DNA of 64,000 nt from Microvirga terrae (GCF_013307435.2 NZ_CP102845.1:4400001-4464000), one strand, 5' to 3'. Shown: positions 19,220-28,242, counted from the stretch's first letter. Notes: generated by a model not told the origin, from the letters alone. Numbers and translations are program-made.

Positions 19220-19235
19220 GTACGCGTTCGCGTAC
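19220..19235 (-). promoter_or_regulatory. Candidate lux-box-like inverted repeat upstream of luxI
   Basis: GTACGCG TT CGCGTAC: 7-bp perfect arms, located between the luxR stop (19239) and the luxI start, with its near edge 50 nt upstream of the luxI ATG. Position and dyad symmetry suit a LuxR-type site controlling luxI. It could instead be a weak luxR terminator, but there is no T tract. Confidence 0.5.
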
Positions 19236-19238
19236 CCT

Positions 19239-19970
19239 CTATTTGATGAGGCCGAGGCGTATACCTTCCGCTACGGCATGTGCGCGTGTACGCGTTCGGA
19301 GCTTCTCGCGGGCAGACCGCATATGCTTGTCAACCCCATGCTCCGAGATCCCCATGCGTTCGCCGATCTCCCACTCGGTTTCGCCCTCGGCTGCCCACTG
19401 CAGAGCTTCACGCTCCCTTGGTGTCAGCCTGACCCCGCCACGCTGGTCCGTCTCGCGCAGCAGGATCGAGCGTCCCAGCGAATACGTAGCCAAGAGTGTC
19501 AACACCCCTCTATCCTCCGGCCCGAGTTCCAGCCGCTCTCCGGCGATCGATAGTGCGGCGATCTCGCCATCCAATGTTGTGACGGGAACGGTGAACCCCT
19601 GTCGAAGCCGGAACTCCCCAGCTTCCTCCATGACACGGCGTCCCGCCGCATCTTCGCGATACAAGGGCTTGAGCTCACTCCACAGAAACGGTGCACTGCT
19701 TCGTCTCACAGTACGTATGGCCGGGTCCTGTACGATGTAGCCTTGAGAGAAGTAGCGACGGCTCCACTCGATCGGCCAATGGTCGAGGATGATGCTTGAG
19801 ATCTGGTGCTGACGACTTGCTCCAGGAGTAGGAATGACACCTGCTAGCACGTGTTCGGCTCCAAACTGCCGGACGGACTTCAGCAGAATTCCACAGACCT
19901 CGGCTGGTGCTCTCGCGCGGTCGAGGCTGCGGATGGCTTCTATTGTTCTCTGGAACGCTCTGGATGACAT
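19239..19970 (-). CDS. LuxR-family quorum-sensing regulator with autoinducer-binding domain
   Basis: A 243-aa acyl-homoserine-lactone receptor. The ligand domain has the conserved pocket residues: Trp69 (PIEWSRRY), Tyr73, Asp82-Pro83 (YIVQDPAIR), Trp97 (APFLWSEL) and Gly125 (RLRQGFTVPV). The C-terminal GerE-type HTH (about 181-243) starts RLTPREREALQWAAEGETEW and includes ERMGISEHGVDKHM. With all ligand residues intact, it is a true receptor for the luxI product rather than a LuxR solo of altered specificity (inference). Confidence 0.95.
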   Translation of the reverse strand: MSSRAFQRTIEAIRSLDRARAPAEVCGILLKSVRQFGAEHVLAGVIPTPGASRQHQISSIILDHWPIEWSRRYFSQGYIVQDPAIRTVRRSSAPFLWSELKPLYREDAAGRRVMEEAGEFRLRQGFTVPVTTLDGEIAALSIAGERLELGPEDRGVLTLLATYSLGRSILLRETDQRGGVRLTPREREALQWAAEGETEWEIGERMGISEHGVDKHMRSAREKLRTRTRAHAVAEGIRLGLIK

Positions 19971-19997
19971 ACGATTTTGCCCCCAGATCAGAATGTT

Positions 19998-20007
19998 ATG
20001 ACGTCAT
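19998..20007. promoter_or_regulatory. Palindrome upstream of luxR
   Basis: ATGACGTCAT, a perfect 10-bp palindrome 27 nt upstream of the luxR ATG, set inside a wider partial symmetry (GAATG...CATTC, 19991-20009). It differs from the repeat in front of luxI. A candidate operator for luxR control; the binding protein is unknown. Confidence 0.3.
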
Positions 20008-20250
20008 TCAACCGTCAACGTTACCAATCTGATACCAGATGCTCTCCGGCTCTCGCGACGGGCGAGACACAGGCTTCGCAGGAGCTTGCCCCATTAGGCT
20101 CCTGCTCCCGGTCACGAACCCTGTCCGAAAGTGCAGTTTCTTTAACGCTCCAGCTTTGCAATACTTGCCTGAGGAAACGCCCAGATCCTCTGTTCACAGG
20201 CGTTCCGACCAAAATGACTGAAGGAAAACCTTCGGCATATGGGGGAAATC

Positions 20251-20517
20251 ATGAAGAACGCGGCCGATGCGCCCGGCGTCGTTGATCCATACGCAACGCT
20301 TGAGAAAATCCTCAAGGTGATTGGTCGATCCTGGTTGAGCGAAGAGTGGCGACTTGAAGACATTCGCCTCCTTGCTCAGGAGGCCATCACAAAACGGGGC
20401 AAGAGGGAGGGCGCGAAGGCCGCCCGGGCCGCTGCCCCATCCCTTGAGCCACAGATTCGCTTCGAACCGGGCATCCATCGAACCTCGGTCAAAAGGGGCA
20501 ACCGGCTTCCCTCGTAG
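20251..20517 (+). CDS. Hypothetical small protein
   Basis: An 88-aa frame from ATG 20251, which is preceded by a GGGGGA ribosome site 4 nt away (an in-frame ATG at 20239 is the alternative). The N-terminal part (ATLEKILKVIGRSWLSEEW, then LEDIRLLAQEAITKRGK) looks like an amphipathic helical domain, and the C-terminal half is basic and less ordered. I do not recognise a family. It lies divergent to luxR and may share its regulatory region. Confidence 0.5.
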   Translation: MKNAADAPGVVDPYATLEKILKVIGRSWLSEEWRLEDIRLLAQEAITKRGKREGAKAARAAAPSLEPQIRFEPGIHRTSVKRGNRLPS

Positions 20518-20927
20518 CCTCCTGCAAGCGGAGACCGGTGTTGTCTCAGGGAATCCTCATGACCCGCCTGAGGACACCGGCCTGGAACTCAGAGGCAGCA
20601 TGGTACGGACAATCCATGCGGCATGTTGTCGAAAGAGCGAACAGCCACACACATCTGCTTTCGGAAATTCCGAGGACCGCTTATAGCTCGTGGAGCGATT
20701 TATTCGCGCGAGATCAAACCAGTAAAAACAATCTCGTCGGGGCTCGGATCAGGCAATCACAATGATATTCTATAACAAATTCGTCTGGGATGGGCTCCCT
20801 CGGCAAGCTTAAGTCTTTCGGAAGGGACTTACGGCATCCTGCAAACACCAGCCTGCTTTCCGTTCGCCGGCCGGTTTCCGTGCGAATACTCGCCTTATCC
20901 GTTTCTGCTCTATTCGTTTGAAGAACC
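20518..20927 (+). other. Intergenic region upstream of the metalloprotease gene
   Basis: No supported gene. The stretch 20690-20800 is AT-richer than the flanks and probably holds the protease promoter. Short frames on both strands lack ribosome sites. Confidence 0.4.
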
Positions 20928-22607
20928 ATGCCTGCTGTCGAAACATACAATTCAACGGGAAATGCTTACATCGATGCTGTTCTCGGTACGATGAAATGGG
21001 TACCAGGCAATCTGACTTATAGCTTCCCCGCAACGGCCGCCTCGTATGGATCGTCCTACGGCGGCGGCGAAACCGCGAAAGGCTTTGGCGCGTTCAACGA
21101 TGCCCAGCAGGCCATCACGCGCTCGGCATTGAATCTCTATGCGGCAGTCAGCAGTCTGACCTTCCAGGAGCAGAGTGGAGCCAGCACATCCTCTGCCGAT
21201 CTGCGATTTGCACAATCGGACTTGCCCAGCACGGCATGGGCCTATTTTCCGACAACCGATGCAACAGGCGGCGATGTCTGGCTCAATAATTCCAGCCGTA
21301 GCTACGCGAGTCCGGCGATGGGGAACTATGCCTATCTTACGATCATGCATGAGATCGGGCATGCCCTTGGGCTTGAGCATTCGCATGAGGGCAACATGCC
21401 CCAAGATCGCGACAGCCTGGAATACACCGTGATGAGCTACCGCTCCTATGCGGGCGCATCGACCAGCACGGGCTATACCAACGAGACCTGGGGTTATCCC
21501 CAGTCCCTCATGATGTACGACATCGCCGCAATCCAGCACATGTATGGTGCGAATTACGGGTTGAACGGTGGCGATACGACCTATGCCTGGAGCCCCACGA
21601 CTGGCGAGATGTTCATCAATGGCATCGGACAGGGCCTCCCCGGCGGCAACCAGATCCTGCTGACCGTCTGGGATGGCGGCGGGATCGATACATACAGCTT
21701 CACCAACTACACCACCGGTCTCTCCATCGATCTCGAGCCTGGAGCCTGGACGATAACCGCCCAGGAGCAACGCGCAAAGTTGTATTGGGACGGCTCGAAA
21801 CTCGCTGCCGGCAATATCGCCAATGCGCTCCTTTATCAGGGCAACGAGCGCTCTCTTATTGAGAACGCCTCCGGTGGTTCCGCAAGCGATGTAATCAAGG
21901 GCAACATGGCCAGCAACACGCTGCAGGGCAATGGTGGCGACGACACGCTCTACGGCCAGAACAACAACGACGTTCTGATTGGCGGAAGCGGCAGCGACCT
22001 GCTCAACGGCGGGATCGGATCAGACACGGCGAGCTACATCACAGCGAAGGCAGCCGTGACGGCTGATCTCCAGTCCTCCTCGGGCAATCGAGGCGATGCC
22101 GCCGGCGACACCTACGAGAGCATCGAGCACCTTACCGGCAGTGCTTACAACGACATGCTCTATGGCAATGGTGCTTCCAATGTCATTCATGGAGAAAGCG
22201 GCAAGGATACCCTTTTCGGGCGCAGCGGCAATGATACACTCGATGGTGGATCAGGCAGCGACAAGCTCTATGGACAGAGCGGCAAGGACCTGCTCATCGG
22301 AGGAAGCGGCGCAGACGTCTTCGTTTTCCAGACGTTGAGCGATTCTCGTAAATCCACTGTGGATACGATCACCGATTTCCGCCGCGGCTCCGACCATATC
22401 GACCTTCGCGGAATCGACGCCAACACCAAGGTTGCAGGCAACCAGGCCTTCAGCTTCATTGGCAAGACTGCATTCCATGGGAAGGCGGGAGAACTGCGCT
22501 TTGCCGATGGCATCGTATCGGGCGACGTGAACGGCGACAGGTCCGCGGACTTCAAGATCAAGGTCGCAGACTTGACCGCGCTGTCGAAGAACGACTTCTA
22601 TCTGTGA
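20928..22607 (+). CDS. Serralysin-like M10 metalloprotease with RTX repeats
   Basis: A 559-aa secreted zinc protease. The catalytic domain (about 1-230) carries the HExxHxxGxxH zinc site HEIGHALGLEH at 141-151 and the Met-turn VMSY at 168-171. From about 300 onward come glycine/aspartate nonapeptide RTX repeats (GGDDTLYGQ, GGSGSDLLNGG, GNDTLDGGSGSDKLYG, GGSGADVFVF) that bind calcium. The C-terminal M10_C-type domain ends with hydrophobic residues (ALSKNDFYL), the usual uncleaved type I secretion signal. No N-terminal signal peptide is present, consistent with type I export, but no ABC/MFP secretion genes are adjacent. Confidence 0.95.
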   Translation: MPAVETYNSTGNAYIDAVLGTMKWVPGNLTYSFPATAASYGSSYGGGETAKGFGAFNDAQQAITRSALNLYAAVSSLTFQEQSGASTSSADLRFAQSDLPSTAWAYFPTTDATGGDVWLNNSSRSYASPAMGNYAYLTIMHEIGHALGLEHSHEGNMPQDRDSLEYTVMSYRSYAGASTSTGYTNETWGYPQSLMMYDIAAIQHMYGANYGLNGGDTTYAWSPTTGEMFINGIGQGLPGGNQILLTVWDGGGIDTYSFTNYTTGLSIDLEPGAWTITAQEQRAKLYWDGSKLAAGNIANALLYQGNERSLIENASGGSASDVIKGNMASNTLQGNGGDDTLYGQNNNDVLIGGSGSDLLNGGIGSDTASYITAKAAVTADLQSSSGNRGDAAGDTYESIEHLTGSAYNDMLYGNGASNVIHGESGKDTLFGRSGNDTLDGGSGSDKLYGQSGKDLLIGGSGADVFVFQTLSDSRKSTVDTITDFRRGSDHIDLRGIDANTKVAGNQAFSFIGKTAFHGKAGELRFADGIVSGDVNGDRSADFKIKVADLTALSKNDFYL

Positions 22608-22716
22608 TCAGATTTTTGTGATCTCTCGGTCGGGCAGACCGGGGTTGCCTGCTGGCGAGGGATGGTGCGAGGACAGACTCTTCGGAGCCGAACCGATTCC
22701 ATCTCGGGAGCCATGC

Positions 22717-23028
22717 ATGCAACCCTCCATCGCCGCCTGTCTCATCCTGCTCGTTGGAACGGTCGCCCCGGTGGTTACGCTGGCAGCCGACAGCGAGCGA
22801 TCGCTTCCGGAAACGGATCTTGCCGCCCCTTTCCGCACGAAGGAACGCACCTATTTCCGCGAGCACCGACTGCGTGCGTACGAGCGCTCGCGGGCAGGAA
22901 CGAGCCAAGGCGCCACCTGCACGACGCCGAGAGGCGTGTGCTGGATTGCGGAGCCCCTGTCCGAGAGCAGTGACTGCGCCTGCGAAAGCCGACACCTCGG
23001 AACGATCCACGGCACAATTGGTGGCTGA
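22717..23028 (+). CDS. Exported hypothetical protein
   Basis: A 103-aa product from ATG 22717 with a clear signal peptide (MQPSIAACLILLVGTVAPVV, cleavage probable near TLA/ADS). The mature part is charged, and its C-terminal half holds four cysteines (CTTPRGVCW...CAC), suggesting disulfides in the periplasm. The last residues are glycine-rich. No family is recognised. It follows the protease by 109 nt, so it may be co-expressed. Confidence 0.6.
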   Translation: MQPSIAACLILLVGTVAPVVTLAADSERSLPETDLAAPFRTKERTYFREHRLRAYERSRAGTSQGATCTTPRGVCWIAEPLSESSDCACESRHLGTIHGTIGG

Positions 23029-23113
23029 CTAAAATAATCCGTTAACCATCTGGACAGATAGCAAGCTCAGGCATTATCCACATCGTGAACCTTCCGGCTT
23101 TCGAGGAAGCACG

Positions 23114-23233
23114 ATGGAACAGACGGGAAAACGCCACCCCGCCAACGATGCCCTGGCCTATCTCATGAACCTGATCGCGCTCGCGTTCAGTTTCAGCTGC
23201 CTTTGGATTGTCGCATCCGCTGCCAAGATGTGA
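23114..23233 (+). CDS. Small single-pass membrane protein (39 aa)
   Basis: Frame from ATG 23114 (good AGGAAG ribosome site 5 nt upstream) to TGA at 23233. The hydrophilic N-terminus MEQTGKRHPANDAL is followed by one hydrophobic helix (YLMNLIALAFSFSCLWIVAS). The combination of a strong ribosome site and a clean transmembrane segment makes it likely to be real. Function unknown. Confidence 0.6.
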   Translation: MEQTGKRHPANDALAYLMNLIALAFSFSCLWIVASAAKM

Positions 23234-23248
23234 TCTTGTATCCGCAAC

Positions 23249-24538
23249 TTAGCGGGAGCGGAACTCCCTGGCCGCATCGGCGACTTGATAGCTCCAGTAG
23301 GTGAGCTGGGCGGCGGCACGACCGATGATGCCGCCATTCCACGTCAGACCGAAGGGCGCGAAGAGACGGTAACGGTCGCTCTCGCCCGTAATGCCTTCTG
23401 CGACCACCGTACCGCCGATCGCCGTGGTGTTCATACCGTGACCGCCGAAAGCCGTGCAGTACCAGACGCCTGGCTTCCATGACCCGATCTGCGGCATCAG
23501 GTGTCGGGCGTACGACATGAGACCCGACCAGGCGACCTCTACCTTCAAATCAGAGAGTTGCGGATAAGTCGTCACCATCTCCCGTCTGAGCAGAGACGCG
23601 ATGTTGCGCGGATCGGTCGTTCGGGTGGTGATTCGTCCGCCCCACAGAATTCGGCTCCCCCCATCGACCCGACGATAGTAATCCCCTGCCCGACGATCAT
23701 CGAGAATCGCCGCCTGCATGCGAATGGCTCCCTGGACCAGATCCGGCGACGACTCGGTCAGCAGAACATAAGTGGCAATCGGCAGGAATGCGCGTTTGAG
23801 GGCGGGCAGCACGTCATCCGTATAGCCGCCCGTTGCAAAGACCACGTGCTCGGCGGAAATCTCCGCGCCCGTCGTGCGGACGATCTTGCGGGGTCCCTCA
23901 AGATCTGCCGACGTCACGGGCGAGTGCTCGTGAATGGCTGCGCCCAGCCGCATCGCTTCGCGCGCCAGCGCACTCCCGTAGTTCAAGGGATGGAAGTGAA
24001 AAGCATCTTCATCCAGAACGGCCTCGTGGTATCTGGGCGAGGCGAGCAACTCTCTCACCTCAGCCCGCGGCAAGTAGCGCAGCGTCTGACCGAACTCGCG
24101 CTGCTGGCTTTCACTGGCCGCCTGCAAGGCTCCCCGCGAGTCATAGCGCAGGACTTTTGCGATTCCCGGCACCGGATGAGCGTCCTTGATGCCGAGTTCG
24201 TCGATTTCGCTGCGCACGATGTCCACGCCTTCCATGGAAAGCCGGAACAGCTCCCGCGCGTGATCGGATCCTACGCGCCGCTCGATGGAGGAAAGGCCGG
24301 TCGCATAGCCTGCGGAGACGAAGCCGCCGTTACGGCCAGAGGCGCCCCAGGCGACACGACGGGCTTCGAGCAGAACGACGCTCCGTCCGGTGCGCGCGAG
24401 CTTCAGTGCCGCGGTGAGGCCGGCCAGGCCGCCGCCGATGATGCAGACATCTGCCTCCATGCGGCCCGCAGCCTCCGGATAGGTTTCCGATATGGCGGCC
24501 GTGCGGCTGTAATAGGTGTCGACATGGGCTGGCAGCAT
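23249..24538 (-). CDS. FAD-dependent oxidoreductase, DAO / gamma-glutamylputrescine oxidase-like
   Basis: A 429-aa D-amino-acid-oxidase-fold flavoprotein. The FAD-binding GxGxxG motif (DVCIIGGGLAGLTAALKLA) is at about 30-48, followed by the DAO-type WGASGRNGGFVSAGYATGL. A late CTAFGGHGMNTTAIGGTVVAEGI motif closes the flavin site. It resembles PuuB-type amine oxidases, but the substrate is not determined by sequence. It lies 8 nt downstream of the free-methionine-sulfoxide reductase gene and is probably in one transcript with it. Confidence 0.9.
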   Translation of the reverse strand: MLPAHVDTYYSRTAAISETYPEAAGRMEADVCIIGGGLAGLTAALKLARTGRSVVLLEARRVAWGASGRNGGFVSAGYATGLSSIERRVGSDHARELFRLSMEGVDIVRSEIDELGIKDAHPVPGIAKVLRYDSRGALQAASESQQREFGQTLRYLPRAEVRELLASPRYHEAVLDEDAFHFHPLNYGSALAREAMRLGAAIHEHSPVTSADLEGPRKIVRTTGAEISAEHVVFATGGYTDDVLPALKRAFLPIATYVLLTESSPDLVQGAIRMQAAILDDRRAGDYYRRVDGGSRILWGGRITTRTTDPRNIASLLRREMVTTYPQLSDLKVEVAWSGLMSYARHLMPQIGSWKPGVWYCTAFGGHGMNTTAIGGTVVAEGITGESDRYRLFAPFGLTWNGGIIGRAAAQLTYWSYQVADAAREFRSR

Positions 24539-24546
24539 GCGTCGGG

Positions 24547-25044
24547 CTAAAGCGTGAGGTCGGAAGCATTGAGATAGATCTCAACCAGCATCTCGCAGCC
24601 CTGACGGTCCTCTTCATCGAACCGGTTCGGGCTGGGGCTGTCGAGATCGAGCACACCCAGAACCTTTCCGTCCTTGGTGAGAGGCACGACGAGCTCGGAG
24701 CGCGAGGCACTGTCGCAGGCGATATGGCCCGGGAAGGCATGCACATCCGGCACCACGATGGGTTCCTTGCGCTCAACCGCTGCGCCGCAGACGCCGCGGC
24801 CGACCGCGATCCGCACGCAGGCCGTCTTGCCCTGGAACGGCCCGAGAACGAGTTCCGATCCACGCATGAAATAGAAGCCCGCCCAGTTCAGGTCCGGCAG
24901 GAACTGGTAGATCAACGCCGACATGTTGGCGGCATTCGCGATCGCGTCCGGCTCACCCGCCAGAAGCCCGGAGAGTTGCTGAGCGAGGGAAGCGTAAAAG
25001 TCCCGCTTGCTGTCGGAGACCGGAATATCTTTGACTTCGAACAT
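24547..25044 (-). CDS. GAF-domain free methionine-(R)-sulfoxide reductase
   Basis: A 165-aa single-GAF protein of the fRMsr (MsrC) family, which reduces free Met-R-sulfoxide in the cytoplasm. The three redox cysteines are in place: Cys76 (GKTACVRIA), Cys86 (GRGVCGAA) and the catalytic Cys110 (HIACDSASRSELVVP). GVLDLDSP is the conserved C-terminal GAF motif. It is placed between an ABC exporter (upstream) and an FAD oxidoreductase (downstream), all on minus. Confidence 0.93.
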   Translation of the reverse strand: MFEVKDIPVSDSKRDFYASLAQQLSGLLAGEPDAIANAANMSALIYQFLPDLNWAGFYFMRGSELVLGPFQGKTACVRIAVGRGVCGAAVERKEPIVVPDVHAFPGHIACDSASRSELVVPLTKDGKVLGVLDLDSPSPNRFDEEDRQGCEMLVEIYLNASDLTL

Positions 25045-25086
25045 GGCAATTTCCTTAGGATTTTCAAAGAATTTTGTCCAGACGTC

Positions 25087-26898
25087 CTATTCTGCGGCCA
25101 TATCGGACCTAGCCCCTTTTGCGAGGTCCAGACCCTGGTGGTCGCACAGGCGGCGGTAGAGGCCGCCTTTTCTGTAAAGCGTGAGGTGGTCCCCCTCCTC
25201 CACGATCCGCCCCCGGTCGAACACGAGAATGCGGTCGAGAGCCCGCACCGTGGACAGCCTGTGTGCGATCACTACGGAGGTGCGCCCCACCATGAGCCGT
25301 TCCATGGCCTGCTGGATCAGCACCTCCGATTCCGAGTCAAGGGCCGAGGTCGCCTCGTCCAGGATCAGAATGGGCGCATCCGCCAGGAAAGCGCGCGCGA
25401 TGGCGACCCGCTGCCGCTCGCCGCCCGAGAGCTTCACGCCGCGCTCACCCACGAGCGTAGAGTAGCCTTTGGGCAGACTCATGATGAACTCATGCGCATT
25501 GGCGAGACGCGCCGCCTGCTCGATGTCGGCCATCGAAGCGCCGGGCCGCCCGTAGGCGATGTTCTCGGCCAGGGTGCGATGGAACAGGATCGGTTCCTGC
25601 TGCACGATCGCAATCTGCGAACGCAGGGACGCCTGCTCGGCCTGAGCGATGTTCTGCCCGTCGATCAGGATCTGCCCACCTGTCACGTCGTAGAGACGCT
25701 GGATCAGCTTGACGAGGGTGGTTTTGCCGGAGCCCGACGGCCCCACGAGGCCGACACGCTCGCCTGCTCGGATCATCAACGACAGATCCCGATAGAGCGG
25801 CGTCTCGTGTCCGACATAATGGAACGTGACACGCTCGAACGCGACTTCGCCACGGGAGATGTGGATCGGCCTCGCGCTGGCATGGTCCGGCACACCGATG
25901 GTCTCTCGATGGATCTCGACGAGTTCCTCCATGTCATTCACGGAACGGCGCAGGTTGTTGATGTGCATGCCGACATCGCGCAGGTATCCGTGGATCACGA
26001 AGTACGTTGTGAGCACGTAAGCGAGATCACCCGGCGTCGCGCGATCCTGCCACCATAGCCAGATGGCCGTTCCGATGATGGCGGCGCGAATGCCGAGCAG
26101 CGCGATGAACTGCACCGTGCCGCTGTTGGTGCCCCGCTGCCAGACGCGCCGGGTGCGGGTCTGCCACTTTCCCAGCACCCAGGTGAGGCGCCCGTCCTCG
26201 CGTATCTCGGCACCGAACGCTTTGACCACCGGGTTGCAGCTCAAAGCATCCGCCAGAGTGCCGCCGACACGGGTGTCCCACGCATTCGCCAACCGGGCCG
26301 CAGGCGCGACATAGAGGGTCGCCAGGAAGCCGGTCATGACGATGTAGGCCAGCGCGCTCACTCCGATGACGAGCCCCATCACCGGCCAGCGCAGGCCCAG
26401 GATGATCATCGAACCCGCCAGCACCGTGAGAGAAGGCAATAGGGCCAGCAGGAGCGTATCGTGCATCAGGTCGAGCGCCCACATGCCGCGCGTGATCTTG
26501 CGCACGGTGGAGCCGGCGAAGGAGTTGGCGTGCCAGTCGGTCGAGAACCGCTGCACACGTGCGAACGCATCCTGCGCGACGCGTCCCATCACCCGCAGCG
26601 TGAGCTCCACGATGCCGTAGAAGGCCAGATGACGCATGACGATCATGAGCAGGCCGAGGCCGGTCATGAACGCGAAGGCGACAAGCGCCGCATGCAGGGC
26701 AGCCTCGCGGTCGCTGCTGCCCGTCGCGATGGCATCGACGAGCCGCCCCGCGAAGACGGGCATGAACACGTCGGCCAAGGTCGACACCATCATGGTCACC
26801 ATGATGAGCACCACATAGCGCGGCTCTTCACGCCAGTGGCGGAACGTGAATTTCAGGACATCGCGGGTGGCGTCCCCGCTTTTCTTCGACTGGTTCAT
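25087..26898 (-). CDS. ABC transporter, fused permease/ATP-binding exporter
   Basis: A 603-aa half-transporter. The N-terminal six-helix exporter domain spans about residues 35-320. The nucleotide-binding domain has Walker A GLVGPSGSGKTTLVKL (about 383-398), the signature LSGGERQRVAIARAFL with Walker B APILILDEATSALDS, and the H-loop VIAHRLSTV. It would act as a homodimer or with a second half-transporter; the cargo is not predictable (lipid/drug exporter-like). The fRMsr gene follows 42 nt downstream. Confidence 0.93.
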   Translation of the reverse strand: MNQSKKSGDATRDVLKFTFRHWREEPRYVVLIMVTMMVSTLADVFMPVFAGRLVDAIATGSSDREAALHAALVAFAFMTGLGLLMIVMRHLAFYGIVELTLRVMGRVAQDAFARVQRFSTDWHANSFAGSTVRKITRGMWALDLMHDTLLLALLPSLTVLAGSMIILGLRWPVMGLVIGVSALAYIVMTGFLATLYVAPAARLANAWDTRVGGTLADALSCNPVVKAFGAEIREDGRLTWVLGKWQTRTRRVWQRGTNSGTVQFIALLGIRAAIIGTAIWLWWQDRATPGDLAYVLTTYFVIHGYLRDVGMHINNLRRSVNDMEELVEIHRETIGVPDHASARPIHISRGEVAFERVTFHYVGHETPLYRDLSLMIRAGERVGLVGPSGSGKTTLVKLIQRLYDVTGGQILIDGQNIAQAEQASLRSQIAIVQQEPILFHRTLAENIAYGRPGASMADIEQAARLANAHEFIMSLPKGYSTLVGERGVKLSGGERQRVAIARAFLADAPILILDEATSALDSESEVLIQQAMERLMVGRTSVVIAHRLSTVRALDRILVFDRGRIVEEGDHLTLYRKGGLYRRLCDHQGLDLAKGARSDMAAE

Positions 26899-27199
26899 GG
26901 AAGCGAACAGGCGGCGCTCGGAGCACGCACCTCTCCCCGGAAGAGTGAAGAGCGACCGTAGAAACGCCGGCTTACGGCGTCCGATGCCGCTCGAAGATCA
27001 TCACACGTGATAGCTTGGTAAGGTTTGCCGGGCCTTGGAGCCCCGCCTGATCCGACCTAAAGTTCGGACGCGGGAGGAACGTTCAGCAAGCACATAGAAG
27101 CCATGCAGTCCTCCCTCTCTAGAAATTAAACCTAGACTCAAAGTAGTCCAGTTCCTTCAACTTGGCAACCGCAGTTTTGTTGCAGGATGATCTGGACCT
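26899..27199. other. Intergenic region
   Basis: About 300 nt upstream of the ABC exporter gene and downstream of the MOSC gene. No gene or clear hairpin is seen. The stretch 27110-27180 is AT-richer and is a plausible promoter region for the exporter. Confidence 0.35.
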
Positions 27200-27742
27200 T
27201 CATACGACTTCGAGCGGCCGATAGGGCCCGGACGGCAGTTCCAGTCGAACGGCATCCCCCGCTCTTACCTCGCCATCATCGACGACAACCCCCATGATGC
27301 CGGATTTTCGGACGAGATTTCCATGCGCGTCCCTGCCGAGGACAGCCTTCATGAGGCCTTTTTGGAAGCGATCAATCTGCACACAAGGGTTTCGCAGCCC
27401 TGTGACCTCGATCACGGCTCTATCGCCGATGAGCAGTCGCGCGCCCGTCGGCAAGCCGAGAAGGTCGATGCCACGCGTCGTGACATTCTCGCCCATATCG
27501 CCCGCACGGACGTCGAACCCTGCCTCACGCAACTCGTCGTGCAGCTCGGCATGGATCAGGTGAACCTGCCGCAGGTTCGGCTGGTTGGGGTCCTTGGCCA
27601 CCCGAGAGCGATGCTTGACCGTCGTGCCGAGATGCGCATCACCCTCGACCCCTAGACCTGCCAGGAGACGAATGACATCCTGATTGGGCTTGCTGAAGCT
27701 GTGGCTAGGACTCGCACTGACGGCGGTAACGAATGCATGCAT
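27200..27742 (-). CDS. MOSC domain-containing protein
   Basis: A 180-aa single MOSC domain, the sulfur-carrier fold found in molybdenum cofactor sulfurases. Landmarks: GVEGDAHLGTTVKHRSRVAK at about 31-50, GDMGENVTTRGIDLLGLPTG at 81-100, and the conserved putative sulfur-carrying cysteine in VTGLRNPCVQIDRF (Cys120). Stand-alone MOSC proteins of this type are linked to N-hydroxylated compound reduction or sulfur transfer. Start at ATG 27742; the longer frame upstream is overlap. Confidence 0.9.
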   Translation of the reverse strand: MHAFVTAVSASPSHSFSKPNQDVIRLLAGLGVEGDAHLGTTVKHRSRVAKDPNQPNLRQVHLIHAELHDELREAGFDVRAGDMGENVTTRGIDLLGLPTGARLLIGDRAVIEVTGLRNPCVQIDRFQKGLMKAVLGRDAHGNLVRKSGIMGVVVDDGEVRAGDAVRLELPSGPYRPLEVV

Positions 27743-27783
27743 CGGGTGTCTCAGCCGCAAGGGAGTATTTCTCCCTTGTAGCG

Positions 27784-28233
27784 TCAGAGAACTGCCAGAT
27801 CCACCGTTTCGAATCCCTTTTCGGCCAAGTGCTGCGCCAACACCCGGCGGTGGCAATTGGCGGGATCGCGCTCGAAGCAGAGCAGGCAGATCGGGCGTGT
27901 CAGCGCCAGGGCTTCGAGTTCCTGGAGGGATTCCTGGGCCGGCCCCGTGGCCAGAACCTCGTCGCAATAGATCCGGCGCATCAGTTCGCCGTCACCGGCT
28001 CGCGCCGCCTGTCGCCCCGCCTTCGGCGTCCCGAGCCTGATGAAATGCTGGTAGCCGATATCCTGGCCCGCCAGGGCATCACGCAGGGCCGATTTCGAGA
28101 ACCCACGCTTGCGCGAGAGCGCGACGGCACGCACATCCGCGAGAACCGCGACGCCAGCATCCTTCAAAGTCGTGAGGAAGCGGTCCACGTCCGCTCCCTC
28201 GTACCCGATCGTAAATATCTGCGGCCTGTCCAT
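27784..28233 (-). CDS. DUF488 domain-containing protein
   Basis: A 149-aa cytoplasmic protein matching the DUF488 pattern: IFTIGYEGADVDRFLTTLK, VLADVRAVALSRKRGFSKSAL, and the C-terminal ICLLCFERDPANCHRRVLAQ with two conserved cysteines and a histidine. Function is unknown. It lies 41 nt upstream of the MOSC gene and 9 nt after the membrane-protein gene, so an operon is likely. Confidence 0.92.
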   Translation of the reverse strand: MDRPQIFTIGYEGADVDRFLTTLKDAGVAVLADVRAVALSRKRGFSKSALRDALAGQDIGYQHFIRLGTPKAGRQAARAGDGELMRRIYCDEVLATGPAQESLQELEALALTRPICLLCFERDPANCHRRVLAQHLAEKGFETVDLAVL

Positions 28234-28242
28234 GCCGTTAGG

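Noticed and set aside
20928-23028. Complete type I secretion operon around the RTX protease
   Set aside because: Neighbours are small exported or membrane proteins and a flavoprotein. No membrane-fusion protein, no secretion ABC transporter and no TolC-like gene are present; the ABC exporter at 25087-26898 is a different type.
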